DNA of 62,952 nt from Acuticoccus mangrovi (lineage in GTDB: Bacteria > Pseudomonadota > Alphaproteobacteria > Rhizobiales > Amorphaceae): assembly GCF_016411865.1 (NCBI RefSeq), contig NZ_JAEKJA010000022.1, positions 1 through 62,952 on the forward strand. The letters are read 5' to 3'. This document shows, in pieces, positions 59,425 to 62,952 of the stretch. How positions within the stretch are numbered: the first letter of the stretch is position 1; each line of letters opens with the position of its first letter. Below the pieces are notes generated by a model that ran no database searches, was not told the DNA's origin, and saw only the letters and a list, made by a program, of their open reading frames with translations. The position numbers and the translations under genes were made by a program.

Positions 59425-60731
59425 CGCATCCGATCCGGCAGGAAGGTGGCGAGCTCGGGCACCGCGCACAGAAGAACCAGCATGACGAACCCGGCGATGA
59501 CGTAGGGGACGAGGCCGCGGAAGACGTCCTCCAGCGCGACGCGCCCGTCGGACGCCGCCTGCACGACGAAGCAGTTGATGCCGACGGGTGGCGTCACCGC
59601 GCCGATCTCGCACAGGAGCACCACGAAGACGCCGAACCAGATCGGGTCGAAGCCGAGCTTCATCATCACCGGGTGGGTGATCGGCAGCGTGATGGCGAGG
59701 AGGGCGGGCGCATCCATCATCATGCCGAGCACGAGGTAGACGGCGACGATCATGGCGACGACGACCCAGCGGTTGACGTCGAGCGTCGTCAGAAAGCCGC
59801 CCACGGTGTTGGCAAGGCCCGAGAGGGCAAGGAAGCGCGAGAAGATCAAGGCGCAGATGATGATCGCGAAGATCATCGCCGAGGTGCGGATGGTGTCGAG
59901 GAGCGTGCGCATCAGCGCGAGCTTGCGGAACGAGCGCAGCCGCACCAGCGCCAGGATCAGCGTGAGCATGGCGCCGACGCCGCCCGCCTCGGTGGGCGTG
60001 AAGACGCCGAGATAGAGCCCGGCGATGATCGCCACGATGATGAGGAGGAGGGGGCCGGCAAGGCGCAGCGACCAGAGCTTCTCGCTGAGTGTCGCGTCGG
60101 TCTGAAGGCGCGGGGCGAGGGCGGGTCGGCGCATCACCGCGATGTAGGTCGCGGCGCAGATGAGGATCGCGAAGACGACGCCCGGGATGAGGCCGGCGAT
60201 CAACAGGCCGCCGATCGAGGAGTTGGTGAGGATGCCGTAGACGACCACGAGTGCGCTCGGCGGGATCATCACCGCGAGCGTACCGGCGATCGCGATGGAG
60301 GCTGCGGCAAGGCTCTTGGCGTAGCCGCGGGCGAGCATTTCCGGCAGTGCGATCTTGGTGAAGACGGTCGCCGTGCCGACGGAGGAGCCGGACGCCGCGC
60401 CGAACGCGGCCGCGCCGATGGTGGAGGAGATCGCGAGCCCGCCGCGGATGCCGCCGAGCCACTTCGTCGCCGCCTCGAAGAGGTCGGAGCCGAGACCCGC
60501 GCGCATCGCGAAGAAGCCCATCAGGAGAAACAGCGGAATGACGCTGAAGTGGAAGGAGTGGGTGGTGTCGAAGAAGACCGTCGACAGGATGGAGGTGGCG
60601 GGGACGATGCCGACGAGGACCGTGAGGCCGACCGCGCCGACGAGGCCGAGCGCCACCATGACGTTGACGCCGAGGAGGATGGACGCGAAGAGCGCGCAGA
60701 CCCCGATGAGCCCGATGGTGAGGTTCGTCAC
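59421..60731 (-). CDS. TRAP transporter large permease (DctM family), system 3
   Basis: The 436-residue protein shows FSVIPLFLLMGFFAMRAGLG, AFGAASGSSVGTATVFTKIA, LAVMIPPSALVVVYGILTNS, YLGVFTPTEAGGVGAML and CEIGAVTPPVGINCFVVQAA. It is the sodium-coupled transport subunit. The GTG start at 60731 overlaps the dctQ stop (GTGA), which fixes it. Confidence 0.93.
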   Translation of the reverse strand: MTNLTIGLIGVCALFASILLGVNVMVALGLVGAVGLTVLVGIVPATSILSTVFFDTTHSFHFSVIPLFLLMGFFAMRAGLGSDLFEAATKWLGGIRGGLAISSTIGAAAFGAASGSSVGTATVFTKIALPEMLARGYAKSLAAASIAIAGTLAVMIPPSALVVVYGILTNSSIGGLLIAGLIPGVVFAILICAATYIAVMRRPALAPRLQTDATLSEKLWSLRLAGPLLLIIVAIIAGLYLGVFTPTEAGGVGAMLTLILALVRLRSFRKLALMRTLLDTIRTSAMIFAIIICALIFSRFLALSGLANTVGGFLTTLDVNRWVVVAMIVAVYLVLGMMMDAPALLAITLPITHPVMMKLGFDPIWFGVFVVLLCEIGAVTPPVGINCFVVQAASDGRVALEDVFRGLVPYVIAGFVMLVLLCAVPELATFLPDRMR

Positions 60732-61276
60732 AGGTGCTCTTCCTTCACAGCGTCCTCGTCGTCTGGCAGCTCGCCGACGAGAACCCCCACGGCGTCGATC
60801 AGAAACTGGATCGCGAGCGCGAGGAGGCCGACGAAGACGACGAATTTCACCGGCCAGATGGGAAAGCGGATGGCGCCCCACTCCTGCTCGTTGATGGTGT
60901 AGGAGCGCAGCGCGAAGTCGAACGCCCCCTTGGTGGCCCAGGCGAAGAAGACGAGCCCCAGCACCATCGCGAGGAACCGGACCGCCGTCCGCAGCCGGGC
61001 CGGCAGGCGCTGGGTGAGAATGACGACGTGGATGTGTCCGCCCTCATACTGCGTCAGCGCGAGCGACAGGAAGATGAGGATCACGAGGGCGGACTGGGTG
61101 AGTTCGAGCGTGCCGTCGATCGGCGCGTCGGCGATGGAGCGCAACAGAACGTTGGCGACCACGAGAAGCATCATGAGGAAGGTCACGATGCCGGCGAAGG
61201 ATCCCGCCACGAGGAGGGCCCACCCGTAGGCGGAGCGCACCCTCCCATAGGCCGATACGGCACGATCGTCGGTCAT
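60728..61276 (-). CDS. TRAP transporter small permease (DctQ family), system 3
   Basis: The 182-residue protein has four helices with marks VANVLLRSIADAPIDGTLEL and LTQYEGGHIHVVILTQRLPA. The C-terminal tail is acidic. It lies 17 bases after the binding-protein gene and overlaps dctM. Confidence 0.88.
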   Translation of the reverse strand: MTDDRAVSAYGRVRSAYGWALLVAGSFAGIVTFLMMLLVVANVLLRSIADAPIDGTLELTQSALVILIFLSLALTQYEGGHIHVVILTQRLPARLRTAVRFLAMVLGLVFFAWATKGAFDFALRSYTINEQEWGAIRFPIWPVKFVVFVGLLALAIQFLIDAVGVLVGELPDDEDAVKEEHL

Positions 61277-61293
61277 TGGAGCCCGTCAGGCGC

Positions 61294-62310
61294 TTACTTG
61301 AACTCGAGCTCGGCGACGATGGGGTCGGGATCGACGCCCAGCGCCGTCGCCCGCTCGATCCAGTCCTTGCGGACCTCCTGGATCCCCTCGTTCGCGGAGA
61401 GGGTCGCCATGTCCTCGGTCGACACGCCGGGGTCGATCACGGTCACGCCGAGCTCGCTCTCCCAGGCTTCGCGCACCGTGCTCTCGTCGTCGTCGAGCAT
61501 GTCGGCGTAGACGCCGAGATAGTCCTTGCCGAGCTGGTCGACGATGGCGCGCGTCTCCTCGTCCATTCCCTCGTAGGAGGCGAGGTTCATCGCGAGGAGG
61601 TGGCCGAAGGAGGCGCCGATCGGGTATTCGATGTAGTACTTCGCCACCTCGTCATACTTCCAGCCGCGGGCGAGCGCCGGCCCGATGGGAGTGCAGTCGA
61701 CGATGCCGCGCTCCAGCGCCTCGTAGGTCTCCGACGTCGCGATGGAGACCGGCGAGCCGCCGAGCGCCTCGATGAGCTTCGGATAGGCGAAGCCGTAGGA
61801 GCGGATGCGGCGGCCCTTGAAGTCGGCGACGCTCTCGACCGGCTCGGTGCACAGGATGCCGTAGCTCTCGAGCGGCCGGAACCCGACGGCCTTGATGCCG
61901 CTGTTGGCGAGCTCCTGCTCGAACTGCGGAATCTCGGCGTGCCACTTCTCCATCAGCTCGCCGATCTCGCGGGTGTTGTTCGGCTGGGGAATGAAGAAGC
62001 CGACCGCGTTGTTGAGCGGGAACTGATCGGGGAAGTAGGGGGTGATGATGTCGCCGAAGTCGCCGACGCCGGAGGCGAGGGCGGTCGGGATCTCGCGGGT
62101 GCCGGCGACGGAGCCGCCCCAGAAGACTTCGATGGTGTGCTTGCCGCCGGTGCGCTTGGCGAACTCGTCCACGAACCATTGGGTGGAGCGCTGCTGCGCG
62201 TCCCCCGCGCCTTGGGGCTTGAAGGTGATCCAGCGGTAGGTCTTGGCTTCGCTGGCGCCGACGGACAGGGCCAGCGCCGCAACGGCGACTGCCGCGCGCA
62301 AACTGTTCAT
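61294..62310 (-). CDS. TRAP transporter substrate-binding protein (DctP family), system 3
   Basis: The 338-residue protein starts with a signal peptide (MNSLRAAVAVAALALSVGASEA). DctP marks follow: QWFVDEFAKRTGGKHTIEVF, VADFKGRRIRSYGFAYPKLI with the substrate Arg, VSIATSETYEALERGIVDCT. The ligand is unknown; the downstream GST, CMD and LigI-like enzymes suggest an aromatic or sugar acid. It is first in its operon and follows a LysR gene on the same strand. Confidence 0.9.
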   Translation of the reverse strand: MNSLRAAVAVAALALSVGASEAKTYRWITFKPQGAGDAQQRSTQWFVDEFAKRTGGKHTIEVFWGGSVAGTREIPTALASGVGDFGDIITPYFPDQFPLNNAVGFFIPQPNNTREIGELMEKWHAEIPQFEQELANSGIKAVGFRPLESYGILCTEPVESVADFKGRRIRSYGFAYPKLIEALGGSPVSIATSETYEALERGIVDCTPIGPALARGWKYDEVAKYYIEYPIGASFGHLLAMNLASYEGMDEETRAIVDQLGKDYLGVYADMLDDDESTVREAWESELGVTVIDPGVSTEDMATLSANEGIQEVRKDWIERATALGVDPDPIVAELEFK

Positions 62311-62370
62311 GACATTCCTCCCGGGTGACCGTCCGCCGTGCGGACTTGTTTTCACGGACGTTAAAGACCG

Positions 62371-62392
62371 TGAGCGATAACACAAATGCTCA
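62371..62392. promoter_or_regulatory. Palindrome upstream of TRAP system 3
   Basis: TGAGC and GCTCA flank twelve AT-rich bases. The site lies 61 bases before the binding-protein start and just after the LysR stop, so it is the best operator candidate here. A GTCCGC/GCGGAC hairpin at 62331-62345 lies in the leader. Confidence 0.45.
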
Positions 62393-62431
62393 TTTCATAT
62401 GCAGACTATGCCGGGTCGGCATGGCCTCGGC

Positions 62432-62952
62432 TCAGCGCCACAGGCCCTTGGCGACGAAGTCGCCGGTGATGGCGACGATGAGATCGGTGACCGCGGAAAG
62501 GGTGGCGCGTCGGCTCGGATCGTTGCGCATGGCGACGACGAGGGTCCAGGTGATCTTGGGCTCGGTGATGATCGCCGCCTCCAGCCGGCCGAGCTGGATG
62601 TCGCCCACCACGGCGCCGTAGGTGAGGACGGTGTAGCCGTGCCCGTGGCGCAGCAGGGCGCGGAGCTGGCCGAGCCCGTCGACCCGCTGGACGATGTTGA
62701 GCTGCGTGTTGTGGTCGAGGGCGCGGTCGATGATGCCGCGGATGAAGTTCGGCCGGCTCGGCATGACGAGCGGCAGCCGGCTCGCCTCGCGCAAGGTCAC
62801 GTGGTCGCGGCCGAGCGTGCCGGCCTTGCCGACGATCCACAGGTGCTCGTCGAGCAGGCGCACGATGGTGATCTCGGGGTGGGGGGCGGGGTCGTGCATG
62901 ACAGCGATCGCCACCTCGCCGTTGACGATCATCCGCTCCAGCGTCTGCGAGA
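62432..62952 (-). CDS. LysR-family regulator, C-terminal part (runs off the window)
   Basis: The visible 173 codons match the effector-binding half of a LysR regulator: MIVNGEVAIAVMHDP, LLDEHLWIVGKAG, LPLVMPSRPNFIRGIIDRAL and LLRHGHGYTVLTYGAV. The DNA-binding N-terminus lies beyond base 62952. The operon of TRAP system 3 starts right after it on the same strand, so it probably controls that operon. The frame is open to the window edge with no break. Confidence 0.85.
   Translation of the reverse strand, partial: SQTLERMIVNGEVAIAVMHDPAPHPEITIVRLLDEHLWIVGKAGTLGRDHVTLREASRLPLVMPSRPNFIRGIIDRALDHNTQLNIVQRVDGLGQLRALLRHGHGYTVLTYGAVVGDIQLGRLEAAIITEPKITWTLVVAMRNDPSRRATLSAVTDLIVAITGDFVAKGLWR

Noticed and set aside
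62370-62389. Resemblance to the lac operator (GTGAGCGATAACA)
   Set aside because: The resemblance is partial and there is no LacI-family gene; the TGAGC/GCTCA palindrome next to a LysR gene explains it better.

Overview
The window is high-GC DNA of an alphaproteobacterium, most likely order Hyphomicrobiales (Rhizobiales). This rests on three things. The stress promoters have the EcfG form (GGAAC-N17-CGTT). A rhizobial-type intergenic palindrome sits at 35353-35456. The gene content is typical: aerobic-type cobalamin genes, a DUF3618 protein, and many TRAP transporters. The genus cannot be named from the sequence. Three TRAP systems and one branched-chain ABC system within 35 kb suggest an organism that scavenges organic acids.

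Left end (1-5133): decayed accessory DNA. A plasmid-type parB is fused in frame to the back half of a COG0523 (CobW-like) GTPase. It is followed by a WD40 gene cut by a TAG, a small Cys-containing protein, an alpha/beta hydrolase and a tyrosine integrase cut by a TAG. The integrase abuts the 5' end of dusA, a known island integration site, so this looks like the end of an island that rebuilt the dusA start.

5134-12784: core metabolism. dusA, cobS, a retropepsin-like protease, cobT, a UDG-family gene, a secreted unknown and a lone Lrp ligand-binding domain come first. A TPP riboswitch then controls a thiM-thiE fusion and thiD.

12785-17717: an envelope-stress locus. An EcfG-type promoter precedes a 24-residue membrane peptide, a nutrient-deprivation-type protein, a holin-X-type protein, and a DUF3618 protein carrying eight exact-length 40-residue repeats. 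A strong terminator and an MscS channel with its own EcfG-like promoter follow. This is the best candidate here for an undescribed system.

17718-33111: amide/guanidino hydrolases, then a catabolic block. It holds an acyl-CoA dehydrogenase, PrpD, a FAS1-like dehydratase, class I fumarase/mesaconase, an SDR, LivKHMGF, a LysR regulator and a divergent CaiB-type CoA transferase. Matching LysR boxes (ATAG-N7-YTAT) lie before livK and before the CoA transferase.

33112-40477: a PfkB kinase, a VIT/CCC1 transporter, an APH-AAA ATPase, a universal stress protein behind a perfect FNR box, an NCS2 permease and a racemase-like gene.

40478-48693: a sigma-54-driven TRAP operon with a GntR regulator and an AMDase-like enzyme, then zinc genes (DUF2796 and Zur), then phoX behind a Pho box.

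48694-62952: two more TRAP operons. One has a ThDP enzyme and an SDR and lies divergent from an IclR gene. The other has GST, CMD, a LigI-like hydrolase and an SDR, and follows a LysR gene that runs off the window. No tRNA, rRNA, CRISPR array or intact insertion sequence was seen.
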